NCBI GenBank assembly: GCA_019746425.1
Contig: JAIERY010000282.1
Span: 1-36,613, forward strand
Direction of reading: 5' to 3'
DNA length: 36,613 nucleotides
DNA from: Cytophagaceae bacterium
GTDB lineage: Bacteria; Bacteroidota; Bacteroidia; Cytophagales; Cytophagaceae
Shown here: piece by piece, positions 8,240 through 15,653 of the stretch
Layout: the number at the start of each line of letters is the position of its first letter
Position numbering within the stretch: position 1 is the first letter of the stretch
The notes under the pieces: model-generated
Seen by the model: the letters and a program-made list of their open reading frames with translations, nothing else
Told to the model about the DNA's origin: nothing
The model's database searches: none
Translations under genes and position numbers: made by a program

Positions 8240-9343
8240 ATGCATTTAAAGAAAATCAGGCTTATAAACTTTAAGAATTACAAAGAAACCGAGCTTGCAT
8301 TTTCTCCCCAGATCAATGCCTTCACCGGACTGAACGGAAGCGGGAAAACCAACCTGCTGGATGCTATTTATTACCTTTCTCTTACCAAAAGCGCTTTTCA
8401 TACCAACGATGCTATGTCCATTTCGCATCACGAAGACTTTTTCAGGCTTGAAGCTGTTTTTGATAAAGCGGAACAGGAGTATAATGTAGAAACAGGGTTC
8501 AGCAATACGCAGAAAAAAATCTTTAAAGTAGATAAAACATCTTACGAAAAGATAAAAGATCACATAGGTAAATTTCCTGTAGTGCTCATTACTCCTTTTG
8601 ATACCGATGTGATAAGAGAAGGCAGTGAAGAAAGAAGGAAATTTTTTGATAATGTTTTTGCACAGCTTGATTCAGAATACCTGGAACATCTGCTGAAATA
8701 CAATCATATTCTTAAGCAGAGAAATTCTCTCCTCAAAAAGTTTAAAGAAGAAAATAAAACAGATGAAATTCTTTTAGCTGCCTATGATGAGCCCCTGATA
8801 GAGACAGCAGAAAAAATTTACGGGAGGAGAAAAAATTTTATTTCAGACCTGCAGCCTCTTTTTGAGAATCATTATCAGTCGCTTGCAGGAAAAAAAGAAA
8901 AAGTGAGCCTGATCTATCAATCTCATCTTGAAAATAAAGATTTTAAAAGCGCCTACAAGGCTTCTCTGCCGAGAGATATTTTCCTGGAAAGAACTTCCAA
9001 AGGAACCCATAAAGACGACTATGTATTCCTTATCAATGAAATGCCATTAAAGAATTTTGGATCGCAGGGGCAGCAGAAGTCATTTGTAATTGCCCTGAAA
9101 CTTGCACAATTTGATCTCATACATCAGGTGAAGAAAAATAAACCCATTTTACTGCTGGATGATATTTTTGATAAGCTGGATGATGAAAGGATTTCGCAGT
9201 TATTAAATATGGTAGCAAATGATAAATTCGGGCAATTATTCATTACAGATGCCAGGCCGGAAAGAACAAAAGAGTTTTTTAAAAATATAAAGGCAAAAAT
9301 CAGTATCTTTAGAATTGAAAATGGCAGGATAATTGATAATTAA
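8240..9343 (+). CDS. recF: DNA replication/repair protein RecF
   Basis: 367 residues, normal for RecF, an SMC-like ATPase that helps load RecA at gapped DNA with RecO and RecR. The P-loop GLNGSGKTN is at residues 30-38 after the usual start (L-x-L-x-N-F-K-N-Y). The ABC signature FGSQGQQKSF is around residues 273-282, and the Walker B/D-loop LLLDDIFDKLDDER around 307-320. The ATG at 8240 is right before the conserved N-terminus. It leads a compact group with a DUF721 gene 16 bp downstream and a secreted protein 4 bp after that. dnaA and dnaN are not next to it, unlike in many phyla but as usual in Bacteroidota. Confidence 0.95.
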   Translation: MHLKKIRLINFKNYKETELAFSPQINAFTGLNGSGKTNLLDAIYYLSLTKSAFHTNDAMSISHHEDFFRLEAVFDKAEQEYNVETGFSNTQKKIFKVDKTSYEKIKDHIGKFPVVLITPFDTDVIREGSEERRKFFDNVFAQLDSEYLEHLLKYNHILKQRNSLLKKFKEENKTDEILLAAYDEPLIETAEKIYGRRKNFISDLQPLFENHYQSLAGKKEKVSLIYQSHLENKDFKSAYKASLPRDIFLERTSKGTHKDDYVFLINEMPLKNFGSQGQQKSFVIALKLAQFDLIHQVKKNKPILLLDDIFDKLDDERISQLLNMVANDKFGQLFITDARPERTKEFFKNIKAKISIFRIENGRIIDN

Positions 9344-9359
9344 ACGCTAAAGCAGAATC

Positions 9360-9671
9360 TTGAAAAAATCTTCACCAACTTCCAGGAAAGCAGATGTATC
9401 ACCGCTCAAAGATTGCATCAAAGACCTACTTGATGTATATAAGCTTAATGGAAAATTAAATCAGACAAACATCATTGCTTCGTGGGAGAAGATCATGGGA
9501 TCGCCTATAGCAAAACGCACGAGTAAGATTTATTTTCAGGAGAACAAACTTTTTGTAAAACTCAATTCTGCACCGTTGAAACATGAGCTGACTATGTCGA
9601 AGAGCAAGATCATTAAAATGCTGAATGAGGATGCAGGATCAAATGTTATCGAAGAAATTATATTCCTATAA
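9360..9671 (+). CDS. DUF721 / DciA-like protein
   Basis: 103 residues. DUF721 proteins include DciA, the ancestral loader of the replicative helicase DnaB. The core W-x-K-I-M-G near residues 42-47, followed by A-K-R-T-S-K-I-Y and L-x-V-K-L-N-S-A-P-L-K-H-E-L, is the family's beta-alpha pattern of a KH-like fold. It must start at TTG 9360 or very near: an in-frame TAA lies at 9348-9350 and the next ATG is inside the core. Its place right behind recF is conserved in many Bacteroidota and fits a DNA-metabolism role. The DnaB-loading function itself is inference. Confidence 0.85.
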   Translation: MKKSSPTSRKADVSPLKDCIKDLLDVYKLNGKLNQTNIIASWEKIMGSPIAKRTSKIYFQENKLFVKLNSAPLKHELTMSKSKIIKMLNEDAGSNVIEEIIFL

Positions 9672-9675
9672 ATAT

Positions 9676-10233
9676 ATGTTAAAATTTTTTTTATTCTCCC
9701 TTGTATTTGTATTACCTCTTTTTTTATCTGCACAGGATACTACCGCGAATGAAGAAAAAAGCGGGGACGAAAGCAGTTATTTTATCGAAAAAATAAATTT
9801 GTCGGTTTCTTTCCCAAATAAGAGCTGGGTGGTAAAACCAAAAATCACGAATGTAGGGCATTCCACTGTTTATGAATTTATAAAGCAGAATAAAACAGAC
9901 TCTTTTCCTACGTTGCAGATTATTGTAGAGGAACTGCGCACTCCTACTGATCTTACTCCTTATTCATTATCCAAGCAAAAGGCTTACAAAGGACTTAAAG
10001 ATTATAAAGTTCAGAAAGTATTTACTGAAAGCGATGGGATGCTGAGACTGAACTATGCGGTGGGCAATAAGGCTACCTATACAGAAGCTTCAGGAAGGAA
10101 AAAAGTATTTTATTTCATTCATGCCATCCGCGACAAGCGCGCCCTGCAGGTTATTATAGACCTTCCCGCAGATAAATTTGCAAAGCTGGAATGGGAGATT
10201 GTTGAGATCATTCAGAGCCTGGAATATCAATAG
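9676..10233 (+). CDS. Secreted protein of unknown function
   Basis: 185 residues from the ATG at 9676; an upstream in-frame ATG at 9625 would overlap the DUF721 gene and put a hydrophilic stretch before the signal peptide, so I prefer the later start. MLKFFLFSLVFVLPLFLSAQ is a clear signal peptide with cleavage after Ala19. The mature protein of about 165 residues has alternating short beta strands and an amphipathic C-terminus (ADKFAKLEWEIVEIIQSLEY), resembling PsbP/MOG1-like folds that end in a helix with E-x-I-x-x-S-L. That comparison is loose. It is the last gene of the recF group and is followed by a strong terminator. Confidence 0.75.
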   Translation: MLKFFLFSLVFVLPLFLSAQDTTANEEKSGDESSYFIEKINLSVSFPNKSWVVKPKITNVGHSTVYEFIKQNKTDSFPTLQIIVEELRTPTDLTPYSLSKQKAYKGLKDYKVQKVFTESDGMLRLNYAVGNKATYTEASGRKKVFYFIHAIRDKRALQVIIDLPADKFAKLEWEIVEIIQSLEYQ

Positions 10234-10256
10234 AATTTATTAATTGAATTAGTTAT

Positions 10257-10296
10257 AGTCATCCGATGACCTCAGGTCATCGGATGACTTTTTTAT
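10257..10296 (+). terminator. Strong intrinsic terminator built from a near-perfect palindrome
   Basis: AGTCATCCGATGACCT and AGGTCATCGGATGACT pair over 16 bp with a single-base loop, followed by TTTTTTATT. It stops the recF-DUF721-secreted protein unit 24 bp after its last stop codon. The palindrome centred on CTCAG resembles the one at 24553-24569 and may be a repeat element used as terminator. Confidence 0.88.
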
Positions 10297-10304
10297 TGTT
10301 CCTG

Positions 10305-10330
10305 AAAAAACCACCGTCAAAGACGGTGGT
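10305..10330 (-). terminator. Minus-strand intrinsic terminator
   Basis: ACCACCGTC/GACGGTGGT form a 9-bp stem with a 3-nt loop, followed on the minus strand by a T-run. It would end leftward transcripts, probably from the AsmA-like gene about 350 bp away if they read through the MITE. Confidence 0.7.
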
Positions 10331-10570
10331 CATGTCTGTTCAAAGGACTCCTTCGGAGAGAGGCTTTACCTTGTTTTGTAAATTAGGCTATGGTAAAGTA
10401 TAAACGACTTTCGCATACAATATACTCTTGTGTCTATCAGGTTGGAATAGATGAAGATAGATTGAAGATATGTGAAGTTTCAAGAGGATGAGGATAAGAA
10501 GCAGGAAGGTGATAGCAAGGACTTCAGTTTATTTTGAACTCGCCCCCCTGTGGGGGTAAAAACCATTTAA
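10331..10570. other. Gene-free stretch
   Basis: No convincing ORF or RNA gene. I see only two short hairpins: CTCC-TTC-GGAG near 10350 and CCCCCC-TGT-GGGGG near 10545. The DNA is otherwise unremarkable spacer between the terminators and the MITE-like element. Confidence 0.5.
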
Positions 10571-10674
10571 AAGAGGCTGCCTCAAAAGTCAATTTTGCTA
10601 AATTTTATCTTTTGTTTTTTTGAGCAAATTTCGAAGATATTTTTTCAAAAATCAGACTTTTGAGACAGCCTCTT
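10571..10674. mobile_element. MITE-like element, about 104 bp, 20-bp terminal inverted repeats
   Basis: AAGAGGCTGCCTCAAAAGTC at 10571-10590 and its reverse complement at 10655-10674 differ at one position. The flanks carry a direct repeat ATTTAAAA at 10565-10572 and 10679-10686, overlapping the arm on the left and covering the stop codon of the AsmA-like gene on the right. The interior is AT-rich with no ORF. Ends of the type GAGGCTGTCTCAAAAG are known from Bacteroidota insertion sequences, so a non-autonomous derivative is likely. The hairpin plus CTTTTTT on the plus side could also terminate transcription. Confidence 0.65.
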
Positions 10675-10680
10675 TTTTAT

Positions 10681-13600
10681 TTAAAACTTTGGAATTTTTA
10701 TTTTGTCCTGAAGTTTCTTTTTGGCTTCTTCCTCAGCCTTCTTTTTCTCCTCTTCTAATTTTCTCTTAGCTTCATCTTCCTGGCGTTTCTTCTCTTCCTC
10801 TAACTTTTTCCTCGCTTCTTCTTCGGCTTTTTTCTTCTCTTCTTCCAGTTTCGCCTTAGCGTCATCCACTTCAGCATTTACTTTATCCGTTACTACACCT
10901 TTAACGCCTTCTGTTGCCTGATCTTTTACGCTTCCGCCGGCAGGTCTTACTTTAGGATCGTTTACCGGGCCGGTAACTTTGAAATCAAGTTTCACATTTT
11001 TGTCGCCGCTTGGTGTCGCTCCTGTAAGTTTAGCCAACGCATTGTTTGCTGCAAGTCCGGCTGCACCGGCTGGTATATCCATTTTAAGAAGATAATCCAA
11101 GGTGCCTTCAAGGCTTTGCTTTCCGCTTACATTCATTTTCACATCACCGGCTTTCACGTCAAATGGTTCTACTTCCACATTTCCATCCACAATCTTGAAT
11201 TTTACATTCACATCTTTGATGTTCATCGGGTTCAGGTTTTTCATCTGAGTTAAAGTAGCAACACCTGCAAGCGCTTTATTGTCTTTTATAACAGCATCGC
11301 CCAGGTGAATTTTTCCGCCACCGTTCACTGTCTTGTAAACCGGCATCATATCCTGACCAAGACTTCCTGCTGAAGCCAGTTCCATATAAAGCTTGCCTTC
11401 CATGTTTTTCATTATTGGAGCATATTTTTTCACCATGCTGAAAGAATTGTAAGCTTGTTTTAATTCAAGATTGTCGATCTTCATGTTCATATCGAACTTA
11501 GGATCTTTCATGTTCTGAGTATTGTAAGCTCCGCTTAATTTGAATGCCCCCCCCATAGAGCTGAATGCATTGTTCAACTGTACAATGCCATCCTTCATGG
11601 TTATGATTCCTGTGAAGTTTTCCATGACCATACTATCATACAACACTTTATTCATGTTGGAATTGAATGTAAAATCCACATCTCTTGGAACTTCAAATAC
11701 GGTCATCGGTTCGTCTGCTTGAGGAGTAGCGGTGGCTGGAGTTTCTTCTTCCGTCATCCACTCATTCACGTCAAATTTTTTGGAGGTCAGCGCCAGGTTT
11801 CCGTGAATAGTGGTATCACCGCTTTTTCCAAACATGTAACCCATGTAGTTGGAGAAAGATCCTTTTAAGCTGATATCGCTTTTCCCAACAGTACCGTCCA
11901 TATTTTCAATTCCCATTTTCTCAGGAGTTAAAGAGAAATTGGCAGAAGAAAGCGTCATGCCTTGTGGCATATCTGTGCTGCTGTATTTGAAATCTTTCAC
12001 ACCCATCGTTCCGCTGGTAGTGGTTTTGTCATATCTGCCGGCTTCCACATCAGACATTTTTCCTTTGGTAGAAATGTCGGCGTTGATTCTTCCTGCAAGT
12101 GTCATTCCTTCCATAGGAACTACCTGTGTAAGTTTCGTAAGATCAACGATTCCTTTTATGCTTACGTCATAATTGATATCGTCGAAGTTTTTCACGAAGG
12201 CTTTCATTTCGAATGGCTCACCCTGCAGCATCATTTTGAAGCTTTCTACCAGTACGCTTGAGTTCGGCATGCTGCCATCGCTTACCGCCACTGCGCTCAT
12301 ATTAATTCCTTCAAGAGGGAATGGAACATCTTTTGATTTCACATTGCCATTTACAAGACTCATTTTAGCATTTACCAGAGGCATCTGCCTGGCGGCATCG
12401 TTGTAAGTTCCTTTGGCAGTTGCATCCAGGTTGAAAACGCCTGCAAGCGTTGTGCCTTCTATAGGATATACTTTGTTGATGTAGGCAAGATTTAAAGACG
12501 CTTTAATGCTGGCATCTATATCCGCTGGTCCAAATCCTTTGATCAGGGCTTTTGCTCTCACAGGGTTGTTGCCAATATCCAGGCTGAAGTTTCTTAGATC
12601 TACGACAGTTTTTGTCATACTTCCATCTTCATCTACTACATGAACATCTATATTGATATTTTTTACAGGATCAAGATTCGGGTATTTCATCATGGCATCT
12701 TTTACCACCAGATTCACTCCGAAGCCAGGCATCTGCGTATCGTTGAAGATGCCTTTATACCATCCTTCGAAACCAAGTTTTCCTTCGGTCTTGATATTTT
12801 CAAAATCTTTGGTGTAGAAGGCGGGGATCAGAGAGATAAGATTTTTGAAATCCATGTCTTCGGGTGTGCCGAACTTAAGATCCATTTTGATATCGTCAGT
12901 TGGCATGGCAATTTCACCGCCGAACTTTAATTTGAAATCATTGATCTTATATAAATTGTCTATGAAGGTATATACAGAATTTTTAAGGTCCATATTGAAC
13001 TTCACGTCTGCATCGAGAGAATGTTTGTTCAGATATGTTACGTTGTCATAACTTAAATACCACTCAGGTGTAGTGGTCTTGCTTTCCAGTATTTTGAAAA
13101 TGTCTCCTGCCATTTCACCTTTACCTTCATGCTCCACGTGTCTTAATTCTGTGTACATAGGAAGAGAGGCATCATCATAAATAATTATTCCGTCTGTTAT
13201 TTGCCATTTTTCTATTCCCAGGGAGAAGTTGCTTGCAGCAGTATCTGCCGGAGCGGCAGCTGTTGTATCAGCAGAAGGCTTGGTGATATCCCAGCTCATT
13301 CTTCCGTCTTTTAAAAATTTTGTCAGGATATAAGGCTTATCAAGGAAAATCCCTTTTACCTTCATCTGGTCGCCTGAGATCACACTCATAAGATCTACGG
13401 CTACGTTAAAATTTTCAGCGCTGAACAGCGTGTCGTTTTTAAACCCGTCTTTGGTGCCGATCATAGTCAGCTTCTCCAGGCCAAGAGTAAAGTTTGGGAA
13501 GTTGCTGAACAGACTAAGGCTGAAATCCTTGTAGTCAACTTTTGCATCGATGGTATTTGCGATCTCCGATTTGATCTTGGCATTGATCTCATCTTTGAAG

Positions 13601-13683
13601 AAAATAGGAATGATGGCCAGTGCAGCAATGATCACCACAATTAATCCTAAAAAAATTAACAGAACTTTTTTTAACACTTTCAT
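10681..13683 (-). CDS. AsmA-like protein with charged helical C-terminal tail
   Basis: 1000 residues. An N-terminal hydrophobic helix (about residues 4-28) anchors a very long beta-rich periplasmic part with repeated strands, the layout of AsmA/TamB/YhdP-type proteins, which act as bridges for lipid transport or outer-membrane assembly. The N-terminal region with I-D-A-K-V-D-Y-K-D-F-S-L-S-L-F-S-N-F-P around residues 45-65 and I-F-L-D-K-P-Y-I-L near 110 is typical of Bacteroidota AsmA proteins. Residues 120-150 contain an Ala/Pro/Thr linker. Residues 945-989 are three 15-residue repeats of the type KLEEEKKKAEEEARK, predicted to form a single charged helix. It is monocistronic. Transport of lipid is inference from the family. 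The stop codon lies inside a direct repeat flanking the MITE-like element. Confidence 0.85.
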   Translation of the reverse strand: MKVLKKVLLIFLGLIVVIIAALAIIPIFFKDEINAKIKSEIANTIDAKVDYKDFSLSLFSNFPNFTLGLEKLTMIGTKDGFKNDTLFSAENFNVAVDLMSVISGDQMKVKGIFLDKPYILTKFLKDGRMSWDITKPSADTTAAAPADTAASNFSLGIEKWQITDGIIIYDDASLPMYTELRHVEHEGKGEMAGDIFKILESKTTTPEWYLSYDNVTYLNKHSLDADVKFNMDLKNSVYTFIDNLYKINDFKLKFGGEIAMPTDDIKMDLKFGTPEDMDFKNLISLIPAFYTKDFENIKTEGKLGFEGWYKGIFNDTQMPGFGVNLVVKDAMMKYPNLDPVKNINIDVHVVDEDGSMTKTVVDLRNFSLDIGNNPVRAKALIKGFGPADIDASIKASLNLAYINKVYPIEGTTLAGVFNLDATAKGTYNDAARQMPLVNAKMSLVNGNVKSKDVPFPLEGINMSAVAVSDGSMPNSSVLVESFKMMLQGEPFEMKAFVKNFDDINYDVSIKGIVDLTKLTQVVPMEGMTLAGRINADISTKGKMSDVEAGRYDKTTTSGTMGVKDFKYSSTDMPQGMTLSSANFSLTPEKMGIENMDGTVGKSDISLKGSFSNYMGYMFGKSGDTTIHGNLALTSKKFDVNEWMTEEETPATATPQADEPMTVFEVPRDVDFTFNSNMNKVLYDSMVMENFTGIITMKDGIVQLNNAFSSMGGAFKLSGAYNTQNMKDPKFDMNMKIDNLELKQAYNSFSMVKKYAPIMKNMEGKLYMELASAGSLGQDMMPVYKTVNGGGKIHLGDAVIKDNKALAGVATLTQMKNLNPMNIKDVNVKFKIVDGNVEVEPFDVKAGDVKMNVSGKQSLEGTLDYLLKMDIPAGAAGLAANNALAKLTGATPSGDKNVKLDFKVTGPVNDPKVRPAGGSVKDQATEGVKGVVTDKVNAEVDDAKAKLEEEKKKAEEEARKKLEEEKKRQEDEAKRKLEEEKKKAEEEAKKKLQDKIKIPKF
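10717..10851 (-). repeat. 45-bp tandem repeat, three copies, inside the AsmA-like gene
   Basis: Codons 945-959, 960-974 and 975-989 encode three nearly identical 15-residue units beginning KLEEEKK. A fourth unit starts at 990 and degenerates after KLQ. The period equals roughly four helical turns, and such arrays change copy number by slippage. Confidence 0.75.
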
Positions 13684-13945
13684 AGAGTTTGTATGAGTTT
13701 TTTGTTTTTGTTTGGAAGTATGAGCGTAATAATATTGTCTTTATACAGATGCTTTTAAAGCGATAATTCCACAAAAATGCAATGAAATTATTTTAAAGAC
13801 AGACTATAAATATAAGACTTTTTGAATACGTTTTTATTCGTGATTTATTGTTTTTTCTGAAAATTTAAGGGTATCAGATCCCTGTAATGAGACAATAATG
13901 CCTTTTTGGGCAAAAAGGGACAAAACGGTTCAGCTTTTTGTATTA

Positions 13946-14008
13946 AACCCGCAAGGATTCATGTAAGACTAAAATTTCTTCAAAATGGATTACAAATCCT
14001 TGCGGGTT
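13946..14008 (-). terminator. Terminator-like hairpin after metX
   Basis: AACCCGCAAGGATT at 13946-13959 and AATCCTTGCGGGTT at 13995-14008 form a perfect 14-bp stem with a 35-nt loop, starting 10 bp after the metX stop. The T-run after it on the minus strand is short. The remaining 13684-13945 contains no gene; a smaller hairpin CCTTTTT-GGGC-AAAAAGG is at 13901-13918. Confidence 0.65.
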
Positions 14009-14018
14009 GGGGAGGCGC

Positions 14019-15056
14019 TTAAGAATGAATTTTCTCCTTACTCTTCTGATAGAAAGCCTTTATCAGGTTCCCTATTTTTTCGGTTTCAATTAAAAAGCCA
14101 TCGTGCCCGTACAAAGAATCAATTTCATGGTACACGGCATTCGGTATTTGCTGGCTTAACAGTATTTGTTCAGATACAGGGAAAAGAATATCGCTTTTTA
14201 TACCTATGAGCAAAGTGTTGGCCTTGACAGACTGAAGTGCGCTTTTAACGCTTCCTCTTCCGCGTCCAACATTATGAGAATCCATTGCTTTGGAAAGGTA
14301 CAGGTAAGAATGGCAATTGAAACGGTTGACCAGTTTTTCTCCCTGATAATTCTGGTAGGAACTCGCTTTATAATCATCCAGTTTGTTGACATCATCTTCT
14401 GACTGAGAATGCTCATAAGTATGGTAATTCCTGTAAGAAAGTAAAGCCACCGCGCGGGCAGCTTTCAAACCTTCTCTTCCTGCAGAGAGAGAATTATCCT
14501 GCCAGGTCGGGTCGGCTTTAATGGCCAGTCTTTGAGATTCATTGAAAGCAATTCCCCAGGGAGAATGTGACGCATTCGTAGCAAGCAGAATCAGGTTACT
14601 AATGAGTTCCGGTTTAATGATAGACCATTCCAATGCCTGCTGACCTCCGAGAGAACCGCCGATGCAGGTGTGAATTTTTTGAATCCCTAAATGAGCGCGC
14701 AGTAATTCATGAGCTGCCACCATATCCCGGATAGTGACCTGAGGGAATGAAAGGAAATATGGCTTGTTGGTTTGAGGATTTAGCTCGGCCGGCCCTGAAG
14801 TGCCATAGCATGAACCAAGTATATTTGCACAAACGATGAAATATTTTGCAGGATCAAACAATGAATTCGGCCCTACTAATCCGCACCACCATGCTTCCGC
14901 ATCTGAATTGGCTGTGAGTGCATGACAAACCCAGATAACATTATCCTGGTTGGCATTTAATTTTCCTGAAGTTGAATAGGCGATCTGGAAGCCATCAATT
15001 TTTTCTCCGGATTCCAGCGTAAACTTCTGAGTGTATTTATAAACTTGATTTTCCAC
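14019..15056 (-). CDS. metX: Homoserine O-acetyltransferase
   Basis: 345 residues. An alpha/beta hydrolase-fold enzyme that moves acetyl from acetyl-CoA to homoserine, committing it to methionine synthesis. The nucleophile elbow GGSLGGQQ holds Ser135; GIKSDILFP near residue 293 and YGHDGFLIE near residue 320 carry the Asp and His of the triad. NILGSCYGTSGP around residues 78-89 is the family substrate loop. Length is normal. In this family, acetyl and succinyl specificity cannot be told apart safely by eye, but Bacteroidota enzymes are usually annotated as acetyltransferases. It is preceded by a SAM riboswitch and its own promoter, so expression should fall when S-adenosylmethionine is plentiful. 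It stands alone rather than in a met operon. Confidence 0.93.
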   Translation of the reverse strand: MENQVYKYTQKFTLESGEKIDGFQIAYSTSGKLNANQDNVIWVCHALTANSDAEAWWCGLVGPNSLFDPAKYFIVCANILGSCYGTSGPAELNPQTNKPYFLSFPQVTIRDMVAAHELLRAHLGIQKIHTCIGGSLGGQQALEWSIIKPELISNLILLATNASHSPWGIAFNESQRLAIKADPTWQDNSLSAGREGLKAARAVALLSYRNYHTYEHSQSEDDVNKLDDYKASSYQNYQGEKLVNRFNCHSYLYLSKAMDSHNVGRGRGSVKSALQSVKANTLLIGIKSDILFPVSEQILLSQQIPNAVYHEIDSLYGHDGFLIETEKIGNLIKAFYQKSKEKIHS

Positions 15057-15216
15057 AATAATTAGATCTTCTTTTTAAAATAATTTTTAAAGGCGGCTGC
15101 ACAATTTTCTAACAACAACAGGCTTTAAAAAGAAGTATGCCAAGCGAATGAAAACCAGCGACTGATCCCAATAGGAAATTCCTGAAGATTGTAATAATCA
15201 TTTTTGATAACATCAT

Positions 15217-15330
15217 AATTAATTTATATAAACCGCAATTGGCGGTTAGGATTTAGCACCTTATCTATTGTTGATAGGTTGCTAGAGGTTCACTGAGCCT
15301 GTTCTCTCCCCTCTTCTTTATAAATCAATT
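15217..15330 (-). promoter_or_regulatory. SAM riboswitch (S-box, SAM-I type) controlling metX
   Basis: Read on the minus strand. P1 is formed by AATTGATTTATA (15319-15330) and TATAAATTAATT (15217-15228), 12 pairs with one G-U. Inside come GAAGAGGGGAGAG, the GGCTCAGTGAACC arm, CTAGCAACC, a hairpin CCTATC...GATAAGG, then GGTGCTAAATCC, and a last hairpin AACCGC-CAATT-GCGGTT. These strings match the conserved core of SAM-I-type aptamers (GCAACC, GGUGCUAA-UCC). About 160 nt lie between the aptamer and the metX ATG at 15056 and would hold the expression platform; I see no clear T-run terminator there, so translation control is possible. Confidence 0.9.
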
Positions 15331-15383
15331 ACATTTTTGAGAAGGTAATTGACTTTGAGAAGCTCCCTTTTAAACGGGAAAAA

Positions 15384-15414
15384 CAAAATTACATTGGAAA
15401 AAATAAATACCAAA
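15384..15414 (-). promoter_or_regulatory. Bacteroidota-type promoter of the metX riboswitch leader
   Basis: On the minus strand TTTG (15411-15414), a 19-nt spacer and TAATTTTG (15384-15391) fit the -33 TTTG / -7 TAnnTTTG consensus exactly. Transcription would start near 15377, placing the whole aptamer in the leader (about 320 nt to the ATG). Confidence 0.65.
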
Positions 15415-15611
15415 TATTTGGCTTAGAAATAGTTAATTATATTTCATTCAGAATCCAGATCAAAATATTATTCTTGAAAAGTAAACTTTGAAAAAATAAA
15501 AATTGGCCAAAGGAATTTTTACTTATTTTTTAAATTTTAGTAAAAAATATAGAATTTTTTGTATAAATTTGGTAAATTCTCCAATAAGCCACCCTTATTT
15601 GAAATTTTGAT

Positions 15612-15637
15612 CGGGTTAAGCAGTTTTGCTTAGCCCG
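15612..15637. terminator. Hairpin downstream of the TonB-dependent receptor gene
   Basis: CGGGTTAAGCA and TGCTTAGCCCG form an 11-bp stem (one G-U) with a 4-nt loop, 16 bp after the receptor stop. The better T-rich tail (TTTCATTTT) is on the plus strand, so it may serve both directions. The remaining 15415-15611 is AT-rich spacer with no ORF. Confidence 0.65.
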
Positions 15638-15653
15638 TTTCATTTTAATACTC

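Noticed and set aside
10721-10921. Ser/Phe-rich plus-strand frame over the AsmA tail
   Set aside because: It is the reverse strand of the KLEEEKKK repeats; the repetitive product is a mirror effect.
14204-14416. 70-codon minus-strand frame inside metX
   Set aside because: Out-of-frame reading of metX with no own features.
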